Of a DNA stretch of 36,124 nt, positions 1-7,075 are shown one piece after another (within the stretch, counting starts at the first letter, position 1; each line of letters begins with the position of its first letter). The DNA comes from an uncultured Bacteroidota bacterium (GTDB taxonomy: Bacteria; Bacteroidota; Ignavibacteria; UBA10030; UBA8401). The notes under the pieces are model-generated. The model was not told the DNA's origin and made no database searches. It worked only from the letters and a program-made list of their open reading frames with translations. The position numbers and the translations under genes were made by a program. The stretch is taken from assembly GCA_937920105.1 (NCBI GenBank), contig CALETH010000130.1, forward strand, positions 1 through 36,124. The letters are read 5' to 3'.

Positions 1-60
1 AGAAAGTAAAAATCAAAATTACAGATAAAAAATTAAAATCATTATTTAGTAAAAATAACT

Positions 61-294
61 ATGAAAACTATTTCTATAGCAAAAGCACAATCAAATTTAA
101 AAAAAATATTACGTGAAGTAGCAATACAACATGAACCAATTCATATTTCTGGAAAAGGTGTTTTGATTTCTGAAGAAGATTGGAATGCAATACAAGAAAC
201 TCTTTTTTTACTTTCTATTCCTAAAATGAGAAACTCTATTAAAGAAGGTTTGCAAACACCAATACATGAATGTTCAACAGAGTTGCATTGGTGA
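61..294 (+). CDS. Type II antitoxin, Phd/YefM family
   Basis: Predicted antitoxin of 77 residues that should bind and neutralise the toxin encoded immediately downstream and repress their shared promoter. The N-terminus (MKTISIAKAQSNLKKILREV) has the beta-strand plus helix pattern of the Phd/YefM DNA-binding fold, followed by 'GKGVLISEEDWNAIQETLFLL', which matches the family's 'VLISEEDWxxLxETLYLL' stretch. The C-terminal tail (about residues 55-77) would be the toxin-wrapping segment. Its stop codon overlaps the start of the toxin ORF (TGATG at 292-296), so the two are translationally coupled. Family assignment is from motif recognition; partner choice is from gene order. Confidence 0.9.
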   Translation: MKTISIAKAQSNLKKILREVAIQHEPIHISGKGVLISEEDWNAIQETLFLLSIPKMRNSIKEGLQTPIHECSTELHW

Positions 295-554
295 TGTGGA
301 AAATAATTTATACAAAACAAGCACAAAAAGATGCGAAAAAGATTTCTTCTGCTGGATTACGTGCTAAAGTAGAAACTTTACTAGAACTACTTAGAAAAAA
401 TCCATATCAAAACCCACCATCGTACGAAAAATTAGTTGGAGATTTATCGGGTGCATATTCTCGCCGCATTAATATTCAACACCGGCTTGTATATCAAGTA
501 ATGGAAACAGAAAAAATTGTAAAAGTTTTACGAATGTGGACCCATTATGAGTAA
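294..554 (+). CDS. yoeB: Type II toxin, Txe/YoeB-family mRNA endonuclease
   Basis: Predicted ribosome-dependent mRNA interferase of 86 residues. I place the start at the ATG at 294, which overlaps the antitoxin stop and gives the family length of about 85 residues; an upstream ATG at 270 would add eight residues without family support. Visible family marks are the N-terminal 'WKIIYTKQAQKDAKKI', the central 'YEKLVGDLSGAYSRRIN' with the candidate catalytic Glu, the 'HRLVYQV' strand with Arg, and the C-terminal 'THYE' carrying the candidate catalytic His. These correspond to the Glu, Arg and His used by YoeB. The gene overlaps the next gene (MFS transporter) by 8 bases, so the pair may be co-transcribed with it. 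No key residue appears missing, so the toxin is probably active. Confidence 0.9.
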   Translation: MWKIIYTKQAQKDAKKISSAGLRAKVETLLELLRKNPYQNPPSYEKLVGDLSGAYSRRINIQHRLVYQVMETEKIVKVLRMWTHYE

Positions 555-1800
555 TTCTTTACATCCTCACGACCCGTATCAAGCACTTCGTTACAAAAAT
601 TTCCGATTATTTCTTGTTGTTAAATTGTTAGTAACATTATCACTGCAAATGCAAGCCGTGATTGTTGGTTGGCAGTTGTACTTTATTACCAATGATGCAC
701 TTTCTTTAGGTCTTATCGGATTAGCGGAAGCGTTACCAGCAATTGGAGTTTCCTTATATGCTGGACACATTGCTGATAGAGTTAATAGAAAAATTATTGT
801 GAATATCAGTTATGTTGTATTATTTTTTGCATCAATAATTTTATTATTGTTTAGTTACCATCAACAGCATTTTCTTCTTCAATTTGGAACTCTCCCAATT
901 TATGCAGCAATTTTTATTACTGGTATTGCTCGCGGATTTTCTAATCCCGCAAATTTTGGATTACTTTCCCAAATTCTTCCAAAGAGTGCATATCTTAATT
1001 CTTCAACGTGGAATAGCAGTACATGGCATTTAGGAGCAATTTCCGGTCCGGCAATTGGCGGTTTTTTGTATGGATTTTTTGGTGCAACGGTTTCTTATCT
1101 TACTATTATAGGATTGTTTTTTTGTGCAATTATAATTTTTAATTGTATTCAAATACAGCAAACAATACAAAACAATAATTCTGAAGAATCATTACAAGAG
1201 CGGTTATTTTCCGGAGTTCGTTTTGTTTTTCGCAATCCTATTATTCTCAGTGCGATTTCTTTAGATTTATTTGCGGTGCTTTTTGGTGGTGCAGTTGCTC
1301 TCCTTCCGATTTTTGCTTCGGATATTTTAAAAACGGGACCAGAAGGTTTGGGAATGCTGCGTGCCGCACCAGCAATTGGTTCAACAATTACAGGGATTTT
1401 TTTAGCGTACCGCAAACCAGTGGAAAATGCCGGAATGACGTTATTATTTTGCGTTGCTGCATTTGGTGTGTGTACTATTATTTTTGGAATTTCTACAAAC
1501 TTTTATCTTTCATTATTAATGCTGGCATTAAGTGGTGCATTTGATAATGTGAGCGTTGTTATTCGTTCTACTATTTTACAAATGCTAACGCCGGACGATA
1601 TGAAGGGAAGGGTTTCCGCAGTGAATAGTATTTTTGTTGGTTCATCCAATGAAATTGGAGCGTTTGAATCTGGCATTACAGCAAAATGGTTTGGCACTGT
1701 TCCCGCGGTGGTATTTGGTGGTGTGATGACGTTAGTAGTGGTACTTGTTACCTATCTTAAAGCACCTGTTTTGAAAAAGTTGGATTTGGAGGGTTTATAG
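547..1800 (+). CDS. MFS transporter (EntS/MFS_3-like exporter)
   Basis: A 417-residue major facilitator with about 12 predicted transmembrane helices. The N-terminal 'DPYQALRYKNFRLFLVVKLLVTLSLQMQAVIVGWQLY' is typical of the enterobactin-exporter-like (EntS/MFS_3) branch, and the loop 2-3 motif is seen as 'GLAEALPAIGVSLYAGHIADRVNRK'. It probably extrudes a small molecule by proton antiport in the inner membrane; the substrate cannot be read from sequence. The start at 547 overlaps the 3' end of the toxin gene in another frame, and a stop at 1798-1800 closes the frame. Translational coupling to a toxin-antitoxin pair is unusual but may only reflect compact gene packing. Confidence 0.88.
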   Translation: MSNSLHPHDPYQALRYKNFRLFLVVKLLVTLSLQMQAVIVGWQLYFITNDALSLGLIGLAEALPAIGVSLYAGHIADRVNRKIIVNISYVVLFFASIILLLFSYHQQHFLLQFGTLPIYAAIFITGIARGFSNPANFGLLSQILPKSAYLNSSTWNSSTWHLGAISGPAIGGFLYGFFGATVSYLTIIGLFFCAIIIFNCIQIQQTIQNNNSEESLQERLFSGVRFVFRNPIILSAISLDLFAVLFGGAVALLPIFASDILKTGPEGLGMLRAAPAIGSTITGIFLAYRKPVENAGMTLLFCVAAFGVCTIIFGISTNFYLSLLMLALSGAFDNVSVVIRSTILQMLTPDDMKGRVSAVNSIFVGSSNEIGAFESGITAKWFGTVPAVVFGGVMTLVVVLVTYLKAPVLKKLDLEGL

Positions 1801-1807
1801 GGAAATT

Positions 1808-1903
1808 ATGAGATTAATATTTATTTTTACAAAGACACAATTTGATTATGCAATATATCCTGAAAATGTTGAAAAAGAAATTTTTATGTTTGAAAAAAGT
1901 TAA
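1808..1903 (+). other. Possible 31-residue ORF or gene remnant
   Basis: A short open frame begins at an ATG seven bases after the transporter stop and encodes 31 residues, with a mixed protein-like composition including 'QFDYAIYPENVEKEIFMF'. There is no recognisable domain. It could be the remains of a longer gene, a very small peptide or chance in AT-rich DNA. The rest of the gap before msrA (1904-1998) shows nothing clear. Confidence 0.2.
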
Positions 1904-1998
1904 GAAAGAAATTAAAAGAATATATTATTAAGTAACAAAAATTATTGTCAATGGTAGATTTATTTTTTAACACATTTACAAACAAATCAATTAATACC

Positions 1999-2511
1999 AT
2001 GTCACAGGAAAAAGCAACATTTGGCGGCGGATGCTTCTGGTGTATCGAAGCAATCTTTGAACAATTACAAGGAGTGCATTCCGTTATTTCCGGATATACA
2101 GGCGGAACAAAACCCAATCCAACCTACGAAGAAGTGTGTACCGGAACTACCGGACATGCAGAAGTTGCACAAATTACGTACGACTCAAATGTAATTTCGT
2201 ATCAAGAACTCTTAACAATGTTTTGGCAATGTCATGACCCAACATCTTTAAATCAACAAGGAGAAGATGTTGGAACCCAATATCGTTCTGTAATATTTTA
2301 TCATGATGAAAAGCAAAAAACTATAGCAGAAGAATCTAAAAAAGAAACCGCAAAAAATTTTATCAAACCCATCGTTACAGAAATACAACCACTCACACAA
2401 TTTTATTCTGCAGAAAATTATCATCAAGATTATTATAGAAATAATTCCAAAGCACCATACTGTGCATTAGTCATCAAACCAAAATTGGATAAACTGAAAC
2501 TAAAATCATAA
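1999..2511 (+). CDS. msrA: Peptide-methionine (S)-S-oxide reductase MsrA
   Basis: Repairs oxidised proteins by reducing methionine-S-sulfoxide back to methionine. The 170-residue product carries the MsrA active-site motif 'GGGCFWC' at residues 9-15, with Cys12 as the nucleophile. Further family blocks are 'GVHSVISGYTGGTKPNPTYEEVCTGTTGHAE', 'FWQCHDPTSLNQQGEDVGTQYRSVIFYH' and the C-terminal 'ENYHQDYYRNNSKAPYCALVIKPKL'. The Cys in PYC is a possible resolving cysteine. I chose the ATG at 1999 because the motif then lies at the usual distance from the N-terminus; a TTG at 1945 or ATG at 1951 would add 16-18 residues unlike the family. There is no MsrB fusion. It stands alone, ending just before a palindromic repeat that may act as a terminator. 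Confidence 0.96.
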   Translation: MSQEKATFGGGCFWCIEAIFEQLQGVHSVISGYTGGTKPNPTYEEVCTGTTGHAEVAQITYDSNVISYQELLTMFWQCHDPTSLNQQGEDVGTQYRSVIFYHDEKQKTIAEESKKETAKNFIKPIVTEIQPLTQFYSAENYHQDYYRNNSKAPYCALVIKPKLDKLKLKS

Positions 2512-2534
2512 ATTTTTTCAAAAACTTAAGAATT

Positions 2535-2561
2535 GTCATTCCCGCGAAAGCGGGAATCCAG
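2535..2561. repeat. Palindromic intergenic repeat, family A (CATTCCCGC type)
   Basis: An inverted repeat with 8-bp arms ATTCCCGC/GCGGGAAT and a GAAA tetraloop (2538-2557), inside the longer string GTCATTCCC...GGGAATCCAG. The same unit recurs at 5122-5147 (opposite orientation) and as a doublet at 10703-10766, always between genes. Its GC-rich stem stands out against the AT-rich background. It may fold in RNA and help to end the msrA transcript. Confidence 0.85.
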
Positions 2562-2573
2562 TTTTTAGTTATC

Positions 2574-2744
2574 ATGACACTTCAACAAAAAACATACCTC
2601 ATTTCTGCACTCATTATTATAGCAAGTCTCACCATCACAGCAATTCTTTATTTTGTCTTTCACATCTTCTTTTTCTTCATTATTTTTATACCACTAGTCA
2701 TTTATTATTTTTTGAAAAAATATAATGAAAACAAAAATCATTAA
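2574..2744 (+). CDS. Small two-helix membrane protein (hypothetical)
   Basis: An open frame of 56 residues, starting at the ATG at 2574 just after the palindromic repeat and overlapping the next gene's start at 2725 by 20 bases. The protein is almost wholly hydrophobic: one predicted helix at about residues 8-28 and a second at about 30-47, followed by a basic tail 'KKYNENKNH'. Such a long uninterrupted hydrophobic stretch and the overlap with the following secreted protein argue for a real gene. No family is recognised. It may be translationally coupled to the secreted protein downstream. Confidence 0.5.
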   Translation: MTLQQKTYLISALIIIASLTITAILYFVFHIFFFFIIFIPLVIYYFLKKYNENKNH

Positions 2745-3486
2745 CATGCTCTTTTTTGCAATAACCCTTTGTGGAACAATTCAAAGTCAAACCCACAATG
2801 ATACTATCAAAGCATTTGTCATGCAATGGAATACTGTGATGTCCGAACATCAAAGAGAAAAACTTTCATCACTTTACGGAGAAAAAGTTTTGTTTTATGG
2901 AACAGAATACACAACAAACCAATGTGTAAAAGCCAAAAAAGATTTCTTCAAAAAAAATCCGACCTTTCTACAAAGCATAGATGATAATATTTCTATTGAA
3001 GAAAGAGATGGAGGAAATGGGGCTGTAGTTTCTTTTACAAAAAAAGTAACTCTGAAAGGAAAAACATCCATCTACCCATCATATTTAGTATTAATGAAAA
3101 TAGAAAATAAGTGGAAAATTATTACCGAAAGCGACAAAATTACAGATTCTCTTCTTACGAAAAAAATGTTAAAATATGATGTAAAGAAATTCAAAAAGTG
3201 TGAAGATGTTGTAAAAGCAATTTTTCTCAGTGTGTCGGAAATTCAGAAAAAAATAGACCCATACATTGTTTTAGATGTAGAAAGCGATGGAAAACTTTAT
3301 ACTGCACATCTTTATTATCTACCACATCCAATAGAAGAAGTTGGAATGACCATGACAATGGGATGGTATTCTTTTGATATTGAAAAACAAGAATTATTAG
3401 ATACTACCTTGGGAGACCCAGAAGAAACTCCAAAATTACAATATGATACAACATTGATACAATACATCAATAAATTTTGTCAATAA
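2725..3486 (+). CDS. Secreted hypothetical protein, NTF2-like N-terminal half
   Basis: A 253-residue protein with a signal peptide (residues 1 to about 21: a basic start, a hydrophobic core 'MLFFAITLCGTI', cleavage near 'QSQ'). Residues about 25-140 read like an NTF2/SnoaL-like cone ('IKAFVMQWNTVMSEHQREKLSSLY', 'VLFYGTEYT', 'SYLVLMKIENKWKIITESD'), a fold often used in small ligand-binding or stress proteins. The second half (about 150-253) is an alpha/beta region with no recognised domain. It is exported, probably periplasmic or outer-membrane facing. It overlaps the small membrane protein upstream and runs into the mutase gene, whose ATG follows 3 bases after the stop. Function unknown. Confidence 0.75.
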   Translation: MKTKIINMLFFAITLCGTIQSQTHNDTIKAFVMQWNTVMSEHQREKLSSLYGEKVLFYGTEYTTNQCVKAKKDFFKKNPTFLQSIDDNISIEERDGGNGAVVSFTKKVTLKGKTSIYPSYLVLMKIENKWKIITESDKITDSLLTKKMLKYDVKKFKKCEDVVKAIFLSVSEIQKKIDPYIVLDVESDGKLYTAHLYYLPHPIEEVGMTMTMGWYSFDIEKQELLDTTLGDPEETPKLQYDTTLIQYINKFCQ

Positions 3487-3488
3487 CA

Positions 3489-5057
3489 ATGTCCACCAAA
3501 AAAAAGAAAACCGATTCCGGAATAGAAATACAGCAATATTATCTTCCATTTGAAGATAACTATAATGTAAAATCAGGAAATCCAGGAGAATATCCCTTTA
3601 CACGTGGAGTGTATCCCACAATGTATCGTTCACGTTTGTGGACAATGCGTCAATACGCCGGATTTGGAACAGCACAGCAATCCAACCAACGCTACAAATA
3701 TTTACTTTCACAAGGCATCACCGGACTTTCCGTTGCGTTTGATTTACCAACACAAATGGGATATGATTCCTCACATTCAATGGCAGAAGGCGAAGTCGGA
3801 AAAGTAGGTGTCGCAATCGATACACTTGCTGATATGGAAATTTTATTTGATGGAATTTCTTTAGAAAAAGTTACCACCTCGATGACCATCAATTCCACCG
3901 CAGCAATATTGTTGTGCATGTATGTTGCATTGGCAAAAAAACAAAATGCAGATTTGAAAAAAATTTCCGGAACAATCCAAAATGATATTTTAAAAGAATA
4001 CATTGCACGCGGAACCTACATCTATCCGCCGCAGCCATCCATGAGATTAATTACGGATATTTTTGCATGGTGCAGCGAACACCTTCCCAGTTGGAATACA
4101 ATTTCCATCAGCGGTTATCATATTCGCGAAGCAGGAGCAACCGCTGTGCAAGAACTCGCATTCACCTTTGCCAATGCCAAAGCGTATGTTTCCGCAGCAA
4201 TTCACGCCGGACTTTCGGTAGAAAAATTTGCTCCGCGGCTTTCATTTTTTTTCAATGCACACAATAATTTTTTTGAAGAAATTGCAAAATTCCGAGCGGC
4301 ACGCCGTTTGTGGGCAACCATCATGAAAGAAGAATTTAACGCCGCAACACCGGAATCCATGAAACTCCGCTTTCACGCACAAACCGGCGGCTCCACACTC
4401 ACCGCGCAACAAATTGATACCAACGTTCCACGAGTAACATTGCAAGCACTCGCCGCAGTGTTAGGCGGATGCCAATCGCTGCACACCAATTCTAAAGATG
4501 AGGCCTTAGCATTGCCAACGGAAGAATCCGCACGGCTTGCACTTCGCACACAGCAAGTTATCGGATATGAATCCGGAGTAACCGATACTGCTGACCCGCT
4601 TGGTGGTTCGTATTATGTAGAAACGCTCACCAATGAAATTGAGCAAAAAGTAAAAGAAGAATTAAAAAAAATAGATGCACTGGGTGGAGCAGTAAAAGCA
4701 ATTGAGCAGCAATATTTTCAAACACAAATTGCAGAAAGTGCCTATCACTATCAAAAAGCGATTGATATGAAGGGAAAAATTATTGTTGGTGTAAATGAAT
4801 TTGTGATAGAAGAACAGCAGCAACAAGAACTTCTCCGCATTGATGAAAAAATTCGAGAAGAACAAATTGCCCGCGTGAATGCAATCAAAAAAAATAGAGA
4901 TAATAAAAAAGTGCAACAAGCACTTGCGGATTTAAAAACCGCTGCACAAGGAACAAAAAATGTTATTCCTCTTATTTTGGAAGCAGTAGAAAATTATGCA
5001 ACCTTAGGAGAAATTTCTGATGTATTGCGAAGTGTGTGGGGTGTGTATGGGGAATAA
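3489..5057 (+). CDS. Methylmalonyl-CoA mutase, large (TIM-barrel) subunit
   Basis: Catalytic subunit of an adenosylcobalamin-dependent acyl-CoA mutase that interconverts methylmalonyl-CoA and succinyl-CoA (propionate metabolism). The 522-residue product matches the barrel domain: 'YPFTRGVYPTMYRSRLWTMRQYAGFGTAQQSNQRY', 'GLSVAFDLPTQMGYDS', 'TIQNDILKEYIARGTYIYPPQPSMRL', 'SISGYHIREAGA'. Residues matching the methylmalonyl pocket are present: Tyr56 (RQY), Gln164, Arg174 and His211. In isobutyryl- and hydroxyisobutyryl-CoA mutases the first is Phe or Ile and the Arg is Gln, so methylmalonyl-CoA is the likelier substrate. The C-terminal B12-binding domain (DxHxxG) is absent; it must come from a small subunit encoded outside this window. 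Start chosen at the ATG at 3489; a TTG at 3477 overlaps the upstream gene. Confidence 0.92.
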   Translation: MSTKKKKTDSGIEIQQYYLPFEDNYNVKSGNPGEYPFTRGVYPTMYRSRLWTMRQYAGFGTAQQSNQRYKYLLSQGITGLSVAFDLPTQMGYDSSHSMAEGEVGKVGVAIDTLADMEILFDGISLEKVTTSMTINSTAAILLCMYVALAKKQNADLKKISGTIQNDILKEYIARGTYIYPPQPSMRLITDIFAWCSEHLPSWNTISISGYHIREAGATAVQELAFTFANAKAYVSAAIHAGLSVEKFAPRLSFFFNAHNNFFEEIAKFRAARRLWATIMKEEFNAATPESMKLRFHAQTGGSTLTAQQIDTNVPRVTLQALAAVLGGCQSLHTNSKDEALALPTEESARLALRTQQVIGYESGVTDTADPLGGSYYVETLTNEIEQKVKEELKKIDALGGAVKAIEQQYFQTQIAESAYHYQKAIDMKGKIIVGVNEFVIEEQQQQELLRIDEKIREEQIARVNAIKKNRDNKKVQQALADLKTAAQGTKNVIPLILEAVENYATLGEISDVLRSVWGVYGE

Positions 5058-5121
5058 TTAAAAATGAAGAATTAAAAAGTAAAAATTGAAAATTATTTAA
5101 TTGTTTAAAAAAAGAAACAAT

Positions 5122-5147
5122 GTCATTCCCGCTTTCGCGGGAATTCA
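5122..5147. repeat. Palindromic intergenic repeat, family A (inverted copy)
   Basis: Same unit as at 2535-2561 in opposite orientation: arms ATTCCCGC/GCGGGAAT around TTTC (5125-5144). It lies between the mutase and the SIR2-domain gene, about 75 bases upstream of the latter. The rest of the 165-base gap is AT-rich; a 20-base string at 5172-5191 nearly matches one upstream of the GNAT gene (24290-24309). Confidence 0.85.
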
Positions 5148-5222
5148 GTTTGTAGAATAAGAATAATTTTGATATGTAATTTGTATATTTAGCAGATATT
5201 TTAAATTGACAAACATCATAAA

Positions 5223-6827
5223 ATGAAGAAATATAAATACATCGAATATTTTCCGAAACCATTCTTACAAGACTTGGTAAGCAATCGGTGTTTACCAATA
5301 ATCGGTGCTGGTTTTTCAAAAAATGCCGACATTCCAAAGAACAAGAAAATGCTTGACTGGGATGAGCTAGGTAAAGCAATTGCTCAAGACATTCAAGACT
5401 ATAAATACACAAATGCAATTGACGCAATTTCTGCATACTGTCATGAGTATTCAAGAACCAATCTTGTTGAAAAACTAACAGAACTATTGTTACTTAATGC
5501 AGTAAAACCTGGAAAGACACATAAAGCGTTTTGTGAGTTACAGTTTGATATTGTTTGTACAACAAACTTTGAGTTCCTACTTGAACAAGGTTATGGATTA
5601 ATTCCGAAATATTGCCGACCAATAATTGATGAAGACCAACTTTCAATATCAAATTCAAGTGATGGAATTACAATTCTTAAACTTCACGGAGACTTGCATC
5701 ATCCAACAAAACTCGTTGTAACCGAAGAAGATTACGATAGGTTTTTATCTAAAAATCCTATGTTAGCAACGTATCTTGCTAATTTACTTATCACAAGAAC
5801 ACCGTTATTTATCGGTTATAGCTTGGATGACACGGATTTTAGGCAAATTTGGCAAGTAATAAAAGACCGCTTAGGAAATCTTAGACGACAAGCATATGTT
5901 TTGAAAATAAACTGTTCTCCTCATGAAAAAGCAAGGTTTGAACGTAGAGGTGTCAAAGTCATTAATATTAAGGGAAATCCATCTGACTATCCAAAAATTT
6001 TAGAAGATGTTTTCATTGAACTAAAGGACTATTGGAATGAAGAAGTTTTGAAACTTCCGACTGTAAGTGAAGAAGCCACCTTGGCAGAATTAGCACTTCC
6101 AGATGACACTAATAATAGGTTGTGCTTTTTCTCCATTCCAATAAAACTCTTACCTTTTTATAAAAAATATATTTTCCCAATTGCTGCTGCAAAAGGTTTA
6201 GTTCCAATTAGTGCAGACGATGTAATTTCAATTGGTGATAATTGGATAGCGAAGGTTTCTGCATTAATAAATAAAGCAGAGTTTATTGTACTTGACCTTG
6301 CAACTCAAAATACGATGTTTGAACTTGGACTTGTATTAAGTCAAAGCAAGCATACAAATAGACTTTTAATAATTCGTTCTGAAAACTCACCCATTCCAGC
6401 GGATATAAAAAATCTACTTTACCTTTCAAGACCTGAAAATCCATTTGAGGCTATAGACGAGCTAAGTGAAAGAATAGAACATTGGTTTAGAGATGTAGTT
6501 GAACCAATGAAAACAACTTATGACGAAGAACCAAATAGACTTTTAAAAAAGAAAGAGTATCGGGCAGCCGTTATTTCTGCAATGACTTTACTAGAAGTTC
6601 ATATGAGACAACGAGTTGAATTAATTAAAGACGTTCCTTCAAAAACGACGGCACCATATTCAATCTATATGCTAGCTAAAGAGTTTAATATCATAACACA
6701 AGAACAATTTATTAAAATCAAAATGTGGTCTAACACAAGAAACAGACTAGTGCATACAAAAGCAATTGTAAACGCAAATGATGCAAAGAAAATAGTAAAA
6801 GGTATATATGAATTTATAAAACAATAA
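5223..6827 (+). CDS. SIR2 - deoxyribosyltransferase/TIR-like - HEPN protein, putative defence effector
   Basis: A 534-residue soluble protein with three parts. Residues about 12-270 form a SIR2-type NAD-binding domain: 'PIIGAGFSK' (25-33), 'TTNFE' (113-117) with Asn115, 'KLHGDLH' (153-159) with His155, and 'FIGYSLDDTDF' (196-206). The putative NADase Asn and His are intact. Residues about 298-405 resemble the nucleoside 2-deoxyribosyltransferase/TIR-like fold ('FIVLDLATQNTMFELGL', Asp358 and Glu367, then 'IPADIKNLLYL'). Residues about 432-534 are helical with a terminal R506-x4-H511 (RNRLVH), the HEPN ribonuclease motif. SIR2 and HEPN domains are known effectors of anti-phage systems that deplete NAD+ or cleave RNA; this exact three-part order is not one I can match to a named system. 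It is a single gene with no obvious partner, bracketed by palindromic repeats. The defence role is inferred. Confidence 0.8.
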   Translation: MKKYKYIEYFPKPFLQDLVSNRCLPIIGAGFSKNADIPKNKKMLDWDELGKAIAQDIQDYKYTNAIDAISAYCHEYSRTNLVEKLTELLLLNAVKPGKTHKAFCELQFDIVCTTNFEFLLEQGYGLIPKYCRPIIDEDQLSISNSSDGITILKLHGDLHHPTKLVVTEEDYDRFLSKNPMLATYLANLLITRTPLFIGYSLDDTDFRQIWQVIKDRLGNLRRQAYVLKINCSPHEKARFERRGVKVINIKGNPSDYPKILEDVFIELKDYWNEEVLKLPTVSEEATLAELALPDDTNNRLCFFSIPIKLLPFYKKYIFPIAAAKGLVPISADDVISIGDNWIAKVSALINKAEFIVLDLATQNTMFELGLVLSQSKHTNRLLIIRSENSPIPADIKNLLYLSRPENPFEAIDELSERIEHWFRDVVEPMKTTYDEEPNRLLKKKEYRAAVISAMTLLEVHMRQRVELIKDVPSKTTAPYSIYMLAKEFNIITQEQFIKIKMWSNTRNRLVHTKAIVNANDAKKIVKGIYEFIKQ

Positions 6828-6843
6828 TAAATTGACTAAGCAG

Positions 6844-6911
6844 TGACCCTGTAAGGGTCAAATATTTGTAGATAAAGATTTCACTATATACATACGACTC
6901 CGTAGGAGTCG
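6844..6911. repeat. Pair of GTA-loop palindromes, family B
   Basis: Two hairpins with the same design: 7-bp arms and a GTA loop. The first is TGACCCT-GTA-AGGGTCA (6844-6860) and the second CGACTCC-GTA-GGAGTCG (6895-6911), separated by a 34-base AT-rich spacer. The shared loop and arm length with different arm sequences suggests one repeat family with compensatory changes. It sits directly after the SIR2-domain gene and could also terminate its transcript. Confidence 0.75.
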
Positions 6912-6931
6912 CACTTGAAAATAATATCATC

Positions 6932-7060
6932 ATGAAAAAAAATAAAAACCTCACCACGTTAGACCAAATTTTAGATAAAAAATATGGAAAACGAGGACAA
7001 GTAAAACGAGAGCAATGGGAACAACAATTCGAAGCATTTAGGTTAGAAACTAAAAACTGA
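6932..7060 (+). pseudogene. Truncated N-terminus of a HigA-like HTH antitoxin
   Basis: An open frame of 42 residues with 'LTTLDQILDKKYGKRGQVKREQWEQQFEAFRLE'. This closely resembles the N-terminal leader of XRE-family HigA-like antitoxins ('LDExLDKxYGKxGTxxRExFExxxEAFxxG'), but the frame stops where the helix-turn-helix domain should begin. It runs into a degenerate AAACTGAAAACTGAAAACT tract just before the next gene. I read it as the stump of a deleted toxin-antitoxin locus; alternatively it is a very short expressed peptide. The toxin is not seen on either side. Family resemblance is from memory. Confidence 0.55.
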
Positions 7061-7075
7061 AAACTGAAAACTATC

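Noticed and set aside
1945..1998. TTG or ATG start extending MsrA by 16-18 residues
   Set aside because: The extension is unlike the family and pushes the GCFWC motif from its usual place near the N-terminus.
3692..4445. Open frames on the minus strand within the mutase gene
   Set aside because: They lie opposite a strongly conserved coding region and have no recognisable protein features.
5206..5211. TTGACA as a -35 box for the SIR2-domain gene
   Set aside because: It lies only 12 bases before the start codon, with no room for a -10 box and transcription start.
7048..7074. AAACTGAAAACTGAAAACT tract as a CRISPR-like or tandem array
   Set aside because: Only about three degenerate 8-base units with no spacers; best seen as slippage or a deletion scar.
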